Below, one piece after another: positions 45,280 through 57,500 of a stretch of DNA of 64,000 bases. The stretch is taken from positions 52,882,145-52,946,144 of the forward strand of contig CM057468.1 in NCBI GenBank assembly GCA_030035585.1. The letters run 5' to 3'. The notes beneath the pieces were generated by a model. The model did no database searches. It saw nothing but the letters and a program-made list of their open reading frames with translations, and had not been told where the DNA came from. Each line of letters opens with the position of its first letter. Position 1 is the first letter of the stretch. The position numbers and the translations under genes are program-made. The DNA comes from Dugong dugon (taxonomy: Eukaryota; Chordata; Mammalia; Sirenia; Dugongidae).

Positions 45280-45560
45280 CGAGGCATTTATAGATTATTG
45301 GGAAGAATGTGTACACACAGGAAGACAACTACCAACACAAAACAGCCCAGGAGCTGCCACATAAACAGTAGCAAAAGCAAAGCGCTCTGAAGGAGAAGCC
45401 CCAGTTGGCTGGTGTAGGTGCGAAGAGCTTCACCCAGGAGGGGACTGCACAGACCTGGGCTGTGATGTCAGAGCGGGATTCAGGAAAGTGTCAAGGAAGA
45501 TGGAGGGCTTTCAAATAACGTGGAGAAGGGTGTGAGCAGAGGCAGGGATTTGAGTGGCAG
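45280..45560. repeat. Ancient repeat of unassigned family
   Basis: GAGGCATTTATAGATTATTG, GAGGAGGGGACTGCACAG-like and TTCAGGAAAGTGTCAAGGAA blocks recall the copies at 20881 and 55850. Weak. Confidence 0.3.
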
Positions 45561-46587
45561 GATCTTCTGACACACAGATGTTGCTAAATCAAAGAAGCCC
45601 TGTAGGGAGGTGGAAAGAACATAATAGAAACCTGTGGGAATGAGATTGTAGTGGACCCAGAAGGCCAGACTGGGGGATTTGGAATAACTCACATAAGCAA
45701 TAAGAGACCTACTGTAAGTGGAGGGGGCGATAGCATGAGATTTGTTCACTTGAGGTTTTCAGGATGGCCTGAAAGGGGCGTCACTGGAGTGCAGAGAAAC
45801 CTGTTGAGAATCTGAGGCTGCAGCTCAGGCGTGTAGTGATTGAAGGCCTGAGTTAGGGCAACTGGAGTGGAAATGAAAAGGAAAGAAATGGAATCAAAAT
45901 CTCAATAAGAATAAAATGGCAAGTACAAAAAAAAAAAAGAAAAACAATTATTCTATTGTACTTTGTCTTTTGTACTCTGTAGATTGGGAGCCATTCAAAT
46001 GGCATATCCTTTCCCATTGTATGAACTGTGGTCAGATACTTACATTGAGTGAGTATAAGGATGCTAATTCCATTCGGCCTATGGCTTGAGAATTGAGCTC
46101 TTTTTTTTTTTTTTTTGCACAGACACCTATAGGCCTTCCACTGTTGCGTACGTTTTACCCTTTTGTTACATAGATTTCTTTGGTACAAAGATTTCTATCT
46201 GGTTCTAACTCTTCCCCCTTTCTTTCTTTTAAAATAGACTCTATCACGGAGAATTTCCAATCCATACCTTGACCACACTCCTTCCCAGGTATGATTCTCT
46301 TCTCTCTTAATGCATGTTCTGTAACAAGGATTTGCCAATTTTGGCATAGAATTCCCGAGTTACAGCTGTTCCCTTTAATCCTAACCACATGGAGTTTTGG
46401 AGGGCGCTGCAGTGCTCACACTGCCTCCTTCAACTGGGGATGGCGCGACCTAAGGCGTTTGAGATGCTCAGATGATGGAGCTATCTAATAATAGAACATT
46501 CCCTGTGTGCTCATTGGTAAGAAAAGATGAGGATGCCTTCCCTGTGTTGTGTCAAGGAATTTTCAACAAAGACTTACATTTTTTTTA
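45561..46587. other. Intron, nothing recognised
   Basis: T-run at about 46101-46117; no supportable gene. Confidence 0.35.
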
Positions 46588-46735
46588 AAGAGTAACAGGC
46601 GCCTGTGAGCTTTGTGAAGGCAAGGGACCTTTTCTGCCTTGTCCACCACGGTGTCTCCAGCATCCAGAAAGGGGCCTGACACTTGGTAGCTGTTCATTAA
46701 ATGTTTTTTGAATGGCTGAGTGAATGAACTAACGT
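46588..46735 (+). mobile_element. L2: L2 LINE 3' end
   Basis: GCTTTGTGAAGGCAAGGGAC, CCTGACACTTGGTAGCTGTT and CATTAAATGTTTTTTGAATG are the L2 terminus. Confidence 0.7.
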
Positions 46736-47847
46736 GATGTCAGAGCTGACCAGGTGTCAGCTGACTCACACCTCTTTTGTCGTAATACTTTCTGTCACTT
46801 GAGTTTTTGAAGATCATTTTTTAAAAAATAGTTCTAACATGTTAAAAATAAATTATTTCCTGGCCTTCTCACTTTCTCACCAAATTCTGTTTAGGAGATG
46901 ATCACAGGAAAATTAGAGAAATATTAAAGAAGCACAAGGTTCCCTGTCAAGTTATAATCAATATATTATCAGTCTGTTTGCTTTGAGAGAAGATATAAAA
47001 TATTTTGTAAGCTCTAAAAGAGTGCACCAAGAAACAAGTAAAAATACGTAAATGCGCTCCCTTAATATATATTCATTCTCATGGGCCCTTTCCTCCTGAA
47101 GACAGCTCATTTTCACTTAGTTTCCTTTGTGAAACAGCATTGTATGATGGAGGAAGATGCCAATTATGTAGGAAGGAGGTCGTATATAAAGTAGGACCTA
47201 GAGCTCTCTAGAGCTAAGGAATACCCTCCTTTCATGCTGCAAGAATCAGAGACTCGTATGGGGGAATTAGAAGATGAACAAAGTTAAATGAAATTTCTAT
47301 CTGATTGATGGAATCATGAAGTAGATGAAACCAGGGCGTTTGGAATTAACTGTGAACTCTGCAACTGAGCGAAGCTGAAACGCAAAGCTGACAGCAGCCT
47401 GCTATCCAACTGTGTCATGTTTCAAGATGTTCACAAGATAGGGAAACATAGATATATTTTCCCATCTTCCAAGACTTTTCCATGAGTACATTATCAATAG
47501 GGCAGATTTAATATATAATGTAAATATTTTTCAATTTAATGTATTGATAGACACATTGTATTAAAAATAGTGGATATTTTACACTGAAAACCTTGTTGTA
47601 AAAGGAGATTATTTATCTTTATAGCTAAATAAAGCAGCCTAGCATTTGGAAAATAGTGATTGTAGCTTAATAGCATAAATAGACCAATAGAACAAATAAG
47701 GTAGATGTAGGTCTGTAGATACATAGGCTAAAATATAAATATAGGGATTTGGTCATGATTTTTTATACATAGCATGTTTTTGGTAGCTCACAAATTGTCA
47801 CATTTGCAGTTCTAAATTTACAGTGAATGTTTGTCTTTTCCATTTAG
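46736..47847. other. Intron immediately upstream of the first RAPGEF5 exon
   Basis: AT-rich, no repeat recognised. The last 20 bases form the polypyrimidine tract and TTTAG acceptor. Confidence 0.45.
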
Positions 47848-47954
47848 ATTTATGGAGAGAGTTCTTCTTGTGCAGGAAGAGCATTGAGGAATATTATTAT
47901 TGTTCAGGCAGCTGACCTGATAAAGGACAGAGTGAACCTCAAGGGATTTTACAG
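47848..47954 (+). CDS. RAPGEF5: RAPGEF5 coding exon, just upstream of and into the start of the DEP domain
   Basis: RAPGEF5 (MR-GEF) is a guanine-nucleotide exchange factor that loads Rap GTPases with GTP and has the order DEP, REM, RA, CDC25-type GEF. This 107-bp exon follows a pyrimidine-rich acceptor ending in TTTAG and is followed by the donor GTAACA. In frame from its first base it reads IYGESSSCAGRALRN, then IIIVQAADLIKDRV, then NLKGFYR; the last codon is split after two bases (phase 2). That frame joins the exon at 56283 without a stop, giving FYRRSCVGSELVDW, the entry into a DEP domain. I recognise the run from RAPGEF5 as known in human; the frame and splice sites are direct observations. 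Earlier exons were not found in this window, so the 5' part of the gene probably lies upstream of position 1. Confidence 0.9.
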
Positions 47955-48207
47955 GTAACACAGTTTTCTAACACCTCATCAAAAAATTCTCTTTGAGGAA
48001 AAAAAAACTAACAAACTTGTGTTACAATTGTAACCTTGATCAAAGAGAGATGGGCAATATCAAGAGTAGTAGTAGTTTGTTAAGGAGCCCTGGTGGTGCA
48101 ATGGCTAAGTGCTTGGCTGCTAACTGAAAAGTTGGCAGTTTGAATTCACGCAGTGGCTCTGTGGGAGAAAAGACCTGGTGATCTGCTCCTGTAAAGATTA
48201 CAGCCTA

Positions 48208-48882
48208 CATGACATGTCCGACAAGGGTCTAATCTCTAAAGTCCATAGAATACTTCAGCACTTCAACAACAAAAAGACAAATAATCCAGTTAAAAAATGG
48301 GCAAAGGATATGAACAGACATTTCACCAAAGAAGACATTCTGGTGACTAATAGACATATAAGGAAATGCTCGAGATCACTAGCCATTACAAAAATGCAGA
48401 TCAAAACTACAATAAGATACCATCTCACCCTGACATTACTGGCATGGATCAAAGAAAAAAAACAGAAAATAACAAATGTTGGAGAGTTTGTGGGGAGATT
48501 AGAACTCTTATGCACTTCTGGTGGGAATGTAAAGTGGTTCAACCACTATGGAAAACAAATATGACACCTCCTTAAAAAGCTAGAAATAGAAATACCAATA
48601 CCATATGATCTAGCAATCCCACTCCTAACAATATATCCTAGAGAAATAAGAGCCATCACACAAATAGATATCTGCACACCCATGTTCATTGCAGCATTAG
48701 TCATAATAGCAAAAAGATGGAAACAACCTAAGTGCCCATCACCAGATGAATGGATAAACAAATTATGGCACATACACACAATAGAATACTATGCAATGAT
48801 AAAGAACAGTGATGAATCCGCAAAACATCTCTCAACATGGATGACTCTTGAGGGCATTATGCTGAGTGAAATAAGTCAATAA
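48208..48882 (+). pseudogene. L1 ORF2 C-terminal remnant
   Basis: Reads the familiar ORF2 tail in shifting frames: [16 protein letters not shown], then [12 protein letters not shown], then RWKQPKCPSPDEWINKLW and WMTLEGIMLSEISQ followed by a stop at 48882. Endonuclease and most of the RT are absent; frame shifts make it dead. Confidence 0.88.
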
Positions 48883-49912
48883 CAAAAGGACAAATATTTT
48901 ATGAGACCACCATTATAAAAACCCAAGAAAAGGTTTACACACGAAAAAAAACAATCTTTGATGGTTATGAAGGAGGGGAGGGGTGGGGAGGGGAAATCAC
49001 CAACTAGATAGTAGACAAGTGTTACTTTGCTGAAGGAAAAGACAACAGAGTATAGGCGAAGTCAGCACAACTTGACCAAGGCAAAGTCATAGAAGCCTAG
49101 ACACATCCAAACACCTTGAAGGGCTGAGGACTGCAGACCATGGCCTTGGGGGACATCTAGGTCATTTGGCATAACATAGTTCATAAAGCAAATATTCATA
49201 TCCTAGTTTGGTAGGTAGCAGCTTGGGTCTTCAAAGCTTGCGAGTGACCATCTAAGATACATCCATTGGTCCCATTGGTCCCATCACATTCGGCACAAAG
49301 GAGAAGGAAGAAAACCAAAGACACAAGGGAAGAATTAGTCCAAAAAACTAATGAACCACAGCCTCTACCAGCCTGAGCCCAGAAGAACTAGATGGTGCCC
49401 AGCTACCATCACTGACTGCTCTAACAGGAATCAAAATAGAGGGTCCCGGAAAGAGCGGGAGAAAAATGTAGAACAAAATTCAAAATCGCAAAAAAAGACC
49501 AGACTTACTGGTCTGACAGAGACTGGAGGAACCCCCTGACGTGATGGCTCCCAGACACCTTGCTAACACAGAACTGAAGCCACTCCCGAAGTCCACCTTT
49601 CAGCCAAAGGTCAGACAAGCCTGGAAAACAAACAATAACACTTGTAAGGAATATGCTTCTTAGTTCAGTCAAGTTTATGAGACCAAATGAACAACACCTG
49701 CCCAAAAGCAAAGACAAGAACGCAGGAAGGGACAGGAAAACTTGATGAATGGACATGGAGAACCCAGGGTGGAAAGGGAAAGGAGGAGAATGCTGACACA
49801 TTGCAGGGATTGCAACCAATGTCACAAAACAATTTATGTATAAATTTTTGAATGAGAAACAAATTTGTGCTGTAAACTTTCATCTAAAACACAACAAAAA
49901 TTTAAAAAAATA
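48208..49912 (+). mobile_element. L1: L1, 5'-truncated, inside an AfroSINE
   Basis: Flanked by AAAGATTACAGCCTA (48193-48207) and AAAGAGTACAGCCTA (49913-49927), a 15-bp duplication with one change. Contains the C-terminal part of ORF2 and the full 3'UTR with ATTTAAAAAAATA tail. About 1.7 kb of an L1 that would be ~6 kb when complete. Confidence 0.95.
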
Positions 49913-50022
49913 AAAGAGTACAGCCTAGGAAACCCTATGGGGCAGTTCTACTCTGTCATATAGGGTCACTATGAGTTGGAGTTGACTCGACTGCACGCGG
50001 CCAGAACAACAGCAACAACTTG

Positions 50023-50575
50023 TTTGTTTTAAGTGTCTGTTTGGGATACTAGTGGTGACTTTTCATAACCTTAGCTGTGGGTTTAAATTGGACTCCTGAT
50101 TATGAAGTTAGGGTATGGAATCCCCAGCCATAAGTGTGGTTGGTCTCCTGAGAGAGTCTTGCACTGATTCTTCTGAAGTGTGATACTCTATAGTATTTTT
50201 TTTTCTCTTTTTTTTCTATAGTATTTTTATTGTGTGTGTGTTGCATGCAACTCCTGTAAAAGAAGGTTCCCGTTCAGACACCTTGTCAAGGCTCTGTGAG
50301 GACTGGTGGGAGGCCCGCAGGCAGAGAGAATGTGGATTGCTGTCACTCCCCAGGGGAGAGGGAGTCCCCTCCCTGGGTGCAATAAGAGTGAGGCAGGAGG
50401 GTCAGGTTGTCCTAGGGATGCATTTCTCTGCCTTGGCTAGTGAATAAGGGCAGAGGGATTAGAGTAAATTAGTGCCTTAATGGACAGTTTTAAAGTACAG
50501 CTTGAGCAACAGAGTGGTCACTTAGAAAGTGGCGAGCACATGTTTTCATTTCATGCAGCAGTTAAAAAACAGAAT
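50023..50575. other. Intron, nothing recognised
   Basis: Between two repeat clusters; T-runs at 50190-50216. The frame at 50232-50447 has no motif. Confidence 0.35.
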
Positions 50576-50588
50576 GAGTCATGGGAGC

Positions 50589-51936
50589 AATAACAACAAC
50601 AACCAAAATACGTATGTGTAGGTATGTATACATATATGTATATATGTATGTGTTTACTTATGTGTGTGTGTATATATATATGAACATTTGTGTGTATATA
50701 TGTATAATAAAACAAATAAGGGTCACAGGATCTGATACTTCTTACATATAACCAATCACCTAACAGGATTAGTTTTCTTGGTTTAAAGACTTAGAGTCAT
50801 AGTCTCATGGGACAACTTGGTCGGTTGACATTATATAGTTCATAAAGTTCATATGTTACATCCTAGTCTGGTGAGTAGCATCTGGGGTCTTAAAAGCTTC
50901 TGATGGACACCTGCTAACTCAGAACTGAAGCCATTCCTGAAGTTCACCTTTCAGCCAGAGATTAGACAGGCCTAGAAAACAAATAGTAACACTTGTGAGG
51001 AATGTGCTTCTTAGTTCAATCAAGTATACCAGACCAAATGGGCAACACCTGCCCAAATGCAAAGCCAAGAAGCCAGGAAGGGACAGGAAAACTGCATGAA
51101 TGGACACAGAGAACCCAGGGTGGAAAGGGAAAGGGGGATAGTGCTGACACGTTGCAGGGATTGCATCCAGTGTCACAAAACAATTTGTGTATAAATTTTT
51201 GAATGAGAAACTGATTTTGCTGTAAACTTGCACCTAAAACACAGTAAAACTAAAAAAAAAAAAAAAGCTTTTGAATGGTCAGGTAAGGTATAATTTTTGG
51301 TCCTTACTTGTCTGGAGCAAAAGAGAAAGAAGGAAACCCAAGATTGAAGGAACTGGTCTACAGGACTAATTTTCCACATAAACCACAGCCTCCTCTACCC
51401 TGAGACCAGGAGAACTAGAAGGTGCCCAGCCAACACTACTGTATGTTCTGAACAGACCACAATAGATGGATCCTACTATAAAGAGAGAAAAATATGGAAC
51501 ACAACTTCAAATTCTCAAAAAATCCAGACTCACATGACCCATTGAGATACGAGGAATCCCTGAGACTATTGCCCTGAGATATTCTTTAAGCCATGACCCA
51601 AAGCTATCCCCTCAAGTCACCTTTTAACTAAATAGCAAGTTAGCTCGTAAAGTAATGAATATCACCCTTGAATACTGAGCTCTGTTAAAAAATCATTTAT
51701 ATGAGACCAAATGGTGAAGAAATACTCTAAAGCATAGATGAGAAGGTTGGGGGAATATGGACTAGGTTCAAGTTAATGGAACAACTAGAGTGGAAATAAT
51801 GAGAATGTTGATACAATGTGAAGAATGAAACCAATGTCACTGAACAATATGTGTAGAAATTGTTGAATAAGAACCTATTTTGCAGTTTATACTTCCACCG
51901 AAAATACAATAAAATAGTATTAAAAAAAAAAAAAAG
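50589..51936 (+). mobile_element. L1: L1 3'UTR copy (outer) with target-site duplication
   Basis: A perfect 13-bp duplication GAGTCATGGGAGC at 50576-50588 and 51937-51949. Starts with a TATGTATA-type minisatellite (about 50610-50700) and runs to AATAAAATAGTATTAAAAA. A second L1 tail is inserted at 50904-51263. Confidence 0.93.
50904..51263 (+). mobile_element. L1: L1 3' tail nested inside the previous L1
   Basis: Flanked by AAAGCTTCTGA (50893-50903) and AAAGCTTTTGA (51264-51274). Nearly the same as 49575-49910, so the same young L1 subfamily as the copy at 48208. Confidence 0.9.
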
Positions 51937-52297
51937 GAGTCATGGGAGCCAGTGTGGATTATCAGCTTTTTATTTTGCCAAGTAAAGACATTAAGACCAC
52001 ACCAAACTACACCAAAAGAAAGGGAAAAAACCCTATTATTATTATTATCACCATTCTTTCTTCAAGAAATGACGTTGTAATACCATAAAGAGTAGAAAGA
52101 GTACTCAGAATAAAAGACACGCAAAAAGTAGGAAGCATCAGCAGAATAAAGACATTCCTTTAAGTTAAATAAAGTTAGCTTTATGATAAACTCACTACAA
52201 TATTCCTTTTCTTTTTTCCATTTGCCACAAATGAGGAAGAATTTCATCATGACGTGGCTTTGGGAGATAGTGCTTCCCAGTCTACTTGAATAAGAAA

Positions 52298-52475
52298 ACC
52301 CCTTTTTTATTAAGGCATAGTTTACATACAGTAAAATGCACAAATTCTAAGTGTACAGGTTGGTGAATGTTTCGTTATTACACACTTGTGTAACTATTAT
52401 TCACATCAAGATGTAGAGGATTTTCACACCACCGTCAAGTTCCTTCATACCCTTAACCAGTCAGTAACCATCCCT
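52298..52475 (-). mobile_element. L1M: Old L1M-type remnant
   Basis: TTATTAAGGCATAGTTTACA, AAATGCACAAATTCTAAGTG and GTAACTATTATTCACATCAA are a well-known old L1 3' end in reverse. Confidence 0.7.
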
Positions 52476-52528
52476 TGCAACCAGCTTTTTAACATCAAAA
52501 ACGTGGTAGAATCTATAGTCTTAAAATC

Positions 52529-52741
52529 AGAAAACCAAACCCATTGCCCTCAAGTTGATTCTGACTCATAGCAACCCTATAGGACAGAGTAGAACTGCAC
52601 CATGGGGTTTCCAAGGCTGTACGTAAATCTTTACAGGAAGTAGACTGCCACATCTTTCTCTCATGGAGTGGCTGGTGGGTTCAAACCGCTGACCTTTTGG
52701 TTAGCAACCGAGTGCTTAACCACTGTGCCACCAGGGCTTCT
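52529..52741 (-). mobile_element. AfroSINE: AfroSINE, long form
   Basis: CTCAAGTTGATTCTGACTCA left; CCACTGTGCCACCAGGGCTT right; contains the GTAAATCTTTACAGGAAG block. Confidence 0.93.
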
Positions 52742-54398
52742 TTCTGTATTCTTAGGAGCCATTTATTAAACAGATACACGGGAGAGGGGAAGACTACAAT
52801 GAAGTAAGTTTAAAATCTTATATTTAATTAATCATATTAGTATTTACATAGGTTTGGAAAATATACCATAGGTTAGACATTACTGATTCTGTTTACAAAT
52901 AGTGCTTTTGTGTATATGGACTTGTGAACCTCTTGAAAAAGCTTCAAGATCCATCCTGCCCCCAGCAGGGATTCATGGCTTAAGGGCTGAGACTTCTGCT
53001 TTCTAGCCTGTACCAAGTGGACATGACAGGAAGGGAGCCTGGCTGTGGTCAGTGGTTGGACTGTGTCACATAGAGCCTCATTTTGTTTTAAATAAATGAT
53101 ATCAACTTTAGACACATTGTCTTATGTTTCTTCATTTTTTAAACTGAACTTGTATGTGTAAGTTTTTGAGCCTAGTTGTGAACAAGCTTGTAAGGATTCA
53201 TTTTAGCTGCCACTCAAGGCTATCTGTAAAGTCTATCATTGTTCTCAGTTTTCTTTCTTTATTATCATCTCCACAGATATAGACTGAAAAAAGAATTGAG
53301 AGATGTACATTAATCAGGCTGATGGATAAAGAGCCATCTATCCAAGTTATATTTAGTTGGAATAAAAACGAGGAGAGAGCAAGTGCTTTGCTATTTTAGG
53401 TTCCTGATGGTTGGGTCAGAACCTCGTTTCTTTTATCATCCAAGGACTGAATAACTTCTGAGTTGAAAGACAAAGTGCTAATTTGATTGCCTAGAATGGC
53501 TCATTTCCATCTGTCTGGTAGCAAATGGAGGTGACATGTTCCCTGTGTACCATGTGAGAATTCACTTGCAGAACTTTGCAATGTTTTCTGTTCATTTTAT
53601 GCTACAAGAAAAAATAATACTGGTTTCTGAGACTTCATTCCTTTACACAAGTGAGTCACTAAATAGCACCACCCATTTATATTTGAGATTAGGGGTCTGT
53701 TGGTGCTACCATGAATTAATTGCTAAAAATGTGAACCGAGACAGAAGGGAACCAAAAGCAGCCAATTGTTCAGTTGCAGAGATGGGTAAAATTTATGTTT
53801 TGTTACAGCGGTCACATTGGCCTTGTAGCTAATCACCTCTGTGTCACAGTGTTCCTACCTAATATTGCAACTGTAGTTAGAGCGACATGTACTGGGAAGT
53901 TTGTGGATTCAGTACAAGACTGACGATACAGTAGGGTGAAATCTGCTCTTGGTATTCCGATTGCTTCCCTCCAGCTGTCTCTGTTTTCTTTCTCACTGCT
54001 CTCCTCTGAGTTGTGTGAGTGTAGGTATTTTAACCCTTTGTTGCAGATATGGTCAGCAAGTTAGGGACTAGGAGTTAGATGCAGAAGCAGCTTACCTCAT
54101 TTTGTTTGCTTTGGTGATATTAATGGTAGCAGTTATCCCTATCCCTAATGTTGTTTTCACTGGTACAGATAGATTGTTGAAAGTGGTTTGAAACATAACC
54201 TGGAGAAGCTGGGGTGGATGTAGACAAGGATTATATGCATCTGAAACAGTAGCTTGCCCTGAGTGTGGGGCCCAGTTATTAGTTAATGTTGTCATGGCAA
54301 TACTGTGTTTTAGCATATTGACTTAGAGCCCTGCCCTCTAAAACAGAGGAAGCAATTCCCGATGAGGAAGCAGAGCTGGGGGCTCAGGGCCTTGGCAG
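52742..54398. other. Intron, repeat-poor, nothing recognised
   Basis: No supportable gene or repeat; frames at 52873-53115 and 53536-53832 have no splice context or motif. Confidence 0.4.
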
Positions 54399-54533
54399 CT
54401 CTAAGTGTGGTCTCTGGCATCACCTGTTAGAAATGAGGAATCTCAGGCTCCATCCAGCCTACTGCATCAGAAGCTATACTTTAACAAGACACCTCCAGGT
54501 GACTTCTAAGCACAGTTTTGAGAAACCCCAGTC
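54399..54533 (+). mobile_element. MER5: MER5-type hAT remnant
   Basis: GTGTGGTCTCTGGCATCACC, CTGCATCAGAAGCTATACTT and CTCCAGGTGACTTCTAAGCA are MER5-type blocks. Confidence 0.65.
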
Positions 54534-56282
54534 TAAGAAACTTCTTCCCCATCGCCTGTCACCAAGCCGATGTATTATCTAGCCACCTTTTACAGACTGG
54601 CAGTTTAGTTTGTTTAGTAAATGTTCTATTCTGAGAATATGGATGAAGGTGAGAGTACCTAGTCCATGGGATAAAAGCTCTTTATATTCCCAGAGGTGCT
54701 GGCTAATTGACAGAGGTGTTGAGGAATTAATTAGTTAATTAACACTTTGAGCCTTTAGCATGAAAGGTGTCCTATAGAATTAGAACTTACTTTTGACTGC
54801 TTGGTCTAATTGCCTGTTTTGTTGTGATCTGTTTGCTTGTCTTGTTTCAAAAAAAAAAAATCCATGTATTTGACTGTTAATCTTTCTAATATCTTAATGC
54901 TAACCTGCAACTGAACATGTCTGGAATAGGCTTAATTGCTGTAGAGTATCTTTCAAATAGCGATGCTTTACCAAAAAAAGTGGTGCTTTATCAAAAGCTA
55001 AAATATTTGATCAAATATCTCAGCAGAAAATCTCACTACATTATTTTTCCTTCATCCCAGGAAATATAGCACTTCAGGGCATTTGTTCATATTATTGGTT
55101 ACTGTGCAATTCTGAGGTATTTGAGGTTATGCCCATCACAAGAGATAGCAAAATAGACAATATTTTTCTGTTTTAGGAATACAAATACATGTTCACATCA
55201 CTTCATCTTTGAATACCAAATATAGAATAAAGATAGCCATTTATGTGATACATCATTCTCTCTCTCTTTTAGTATTTTGATGACATTTTCTCATAAGGGA
55301 AAGTGAGATTCAATGAAATTTCTGCTAATGAAAAAACATATTTCAAAAAGTTTTCTTTTTTTCAACAGAGGCTGATAAGAAGGAGTAGTAGGCATAAAGA
55401 TACTGCTTGTAATACACAAATTGAAGCATTCTTTGAATACAGTTGTATATTTTAAAGCAGCTTACAGAGGTGTATTTTTCCATGTGTGTTAGTGGAATGC
55501 ATCACACACATGTGGGTTAATGGGTTTATGATCTAGGATGCTTAACTAGATTGCATAAATTATATTAAAGAGATTCACAGTCAAATTTATTATTGTTCTT
55601 TGAGACAAAATTTGTTTATTTAATCTCTATTCGAAGAGTAGTGAACAAAAGTAGGCCTAGGCATGATCAGAACTTTGTCTAACCTTCTTGGAATTAGTTT
55701 GTTCTCAAAGGGACTAGATAAAAAAATCTGTAAAGGGTTGACCCAACATTTAAGGTTCATGTTTTACCAAAGCAGAAGCATTATCTTTATATAAGGGCCA
55801 CTACATTTATTCGTTTGTTTATTCAAACAAGTTTGTTTTTTTTTTAAACTTACAATGTACCATGGACTATTCTAATTGTTGGGGATTTCATAGTGAGTTA
55901 TACAAAATCTCTTGTTAACTCTCTAAGAAGATTGCGACTATTTCCCCATCTGTATCATTTTTTTCACAGGGGTATGCCTTCCTGAACCTGTGTTGTCTGA
56001 AAGTTATTTTCTAGGAGAAGAGGTAGATATTATTCCTTTGGAAAAACGTATAATTACAAAATGTTAAGTGCTTTGAAGGGAAAGTACAAGAGAATCTGAC
56101 TCTAAGTTTCCCTAAGGAAGTGATATTTAAGCTAAAATTTGAAAGATGAATGAAGAATATGTAATTTATTCTTGGGTTGCTTGTTTAGAAAGCAAACACA
56201 TGAAAAAAATGTTAAGTATCATTTTTTTTGGGCAAATTAATGGCAACAATATTTTACTGTGATTTTCTTTGCTTTTGTCCAG
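54534..56282. other. Intron upstream of the DEP-core exon, repeat-poor
   Basis: Only a weak ancient repeat at about 55850-56160 (same unassigned family as 20881). Good polypyrimidine acceptor at the end. Confidence 0.45.
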
Positions 56283-56404
56283 GAGAAGCTGCGTTGGATC
56301 AGAACTTGTAGACTGGCTTCTAGAACACTGCTCTTTTGTCCAGTGCAGATCTATGGCTGTAGGGGTCTGGCAGCTCCTGCTGGATATGGGAATTATGTCG
56401 TCAG
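56283..56404 (+). CDS. RAPGEF5: RAPGEF5 coding exon, core of the DEP domain
   Basis: This 122-bp exon has the acceptor TTTTGTCCAG and donor GTTAGT. It completes the split Arg codon of the previous exon and then reads RSCVGSELVDWLLEHC followed by SFVQCRSMAVGVWQLLLD and MGIMSS. GSELVDWL and the following QAVGVWQxLLDxGI-type stretch are the hallmark core of DEP domains, a small globular fold that in Rap GEFs helps membrane localisation. It ends one base into a codon (phase 1), matching the next exon. The spacing to neighbours is an 8.3-kb intron upstream, full of nested L1 and SINE copies, and a 1.9-kb intron downstream. The related EPAC genes RAPGEF3/4 have DEP cores that read differently; the residues here fit RAPGEF5 best. 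Confidence 0.93.
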
Positions 56405-57181
56405 GTTAGTTCTGTATGTTTTAAAGTCACAGCACCATTTTTTTTTTGCTATCAGATCAGAATGTGCTTGATTTTGATCCTGTAAAGGATGTTACAGTCT
56501 GTATGGAAATTGTTTTTACAGGTAAATATTTGCATTCTCTCTTATTTTATAAAAGTAGCGTGCCATTTTTTGATTGAATTATTTCTCCCATACCATTTGT
56601 AAAAATAACTTGCTGATTGATAGACTGATACCTATAAGAGTCTTTCCTTACCCTCTCCCTTCTCTACTCAAAATGCTGCTCACAAACATTTTTTTCATCA
56701 GTGACATCTTTAGTTGCTCTAAATGTGATTTGTCTTGCTGTACTCAGAATAATCATCAGAAACTGATTTTATAAGTGGAATGTGTATGCCATTTTAATTC
56801 AGACTTAGTAATCATGAACAGTTAGAGATAGGACCCATGGAAATGAGCTGTTTAAACAGAACAGAAAATAGATGTTAACTAGAAACTAAAATAGATAGTG
56901 AATATCTCTTTTCTTAGTTGAGCCCAGGGAATTGAAGGATTAGAAGTCAGGCACTCTGAATACTGAACTTTTTTACTCAGTTGCTGGTTGGTTACTGTGA
57001 AGCCCTTTTTTTTTTTTTTCTCTACAGATAATAAATATTGAGGGCCAGAGAACATAGATTCAAGGAGGCATACCCTTGGTGCCACCATGAAAAAATGGTA
57101 CAGATGGGGATGTGGCCACAGTCTTCTTAGAGAGCCAAGAATACCGAGTACCTAATGCTCTTCTTTGGAAAACCAGTTGGC
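56405..57181. other. Intron, nothing recognised
   Basis: T-run at 57006-57019; otherwise no feature seen. Confidence 0.4.
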
Positions 57182-57194
57182 TACCTTTGAGGAA

Positions 57195-57386
57195 GGGAGC
57201 CCTGGTGGCACAGTGGTTAAGAGCTCAGCTACTAACTGAAAGGTTGGCGGTTTAAACCCACCTGGCGGCTCCATGGGAGAAAGACCTGGTGATGTGCTCC
57301 CACAAAGATTTCAGGCTAGAAAACCCTACTCTATCACATGGGGTCATGATGAGTTGAAATTGATTTGACAGCACCCAACAACAACA
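57195..57386 (+). mobile_element. AfroSINE: AfroSINE, long form
   Basis: GGGAGCCCTGGTGGCACAGT at the head and CAGCACCCAACAACAACAA at the tail. The flanks ACCTTTGAGGAA (57183) and ACCTTTGAAGCA (57387) look like a diverged duplication. Confidence 0.92.
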
Positions 57387-57500
57387 ACCTTTGAAGCAGA
57401 GAAGTATTATTAGCTCACATGCTAGGTTTAGGCTTCTGGTACCAAACTATTTTGTGTTGATGTTCTTTGGAAAAGTCTCCAGTTCCTGATCCCTTTAATA

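Larger units (their letters stand above)
48082..50022 (+). mobile_element. AfroSINE: AfroSINE split by an L1 insertion
   Basis: The 5' half is 48082-48207, from AAGGAGCCCTGGTGGTGCAA to ACAGCCTA, and the 3' half is about 49913-50022, from the repeated ACAGCCTA through GGAAACCCTATGGGGCAGTT to the (AACAAC) tail. Joined, they make one normal long-form copy. The L1 lies between. Confidence 0.95.
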
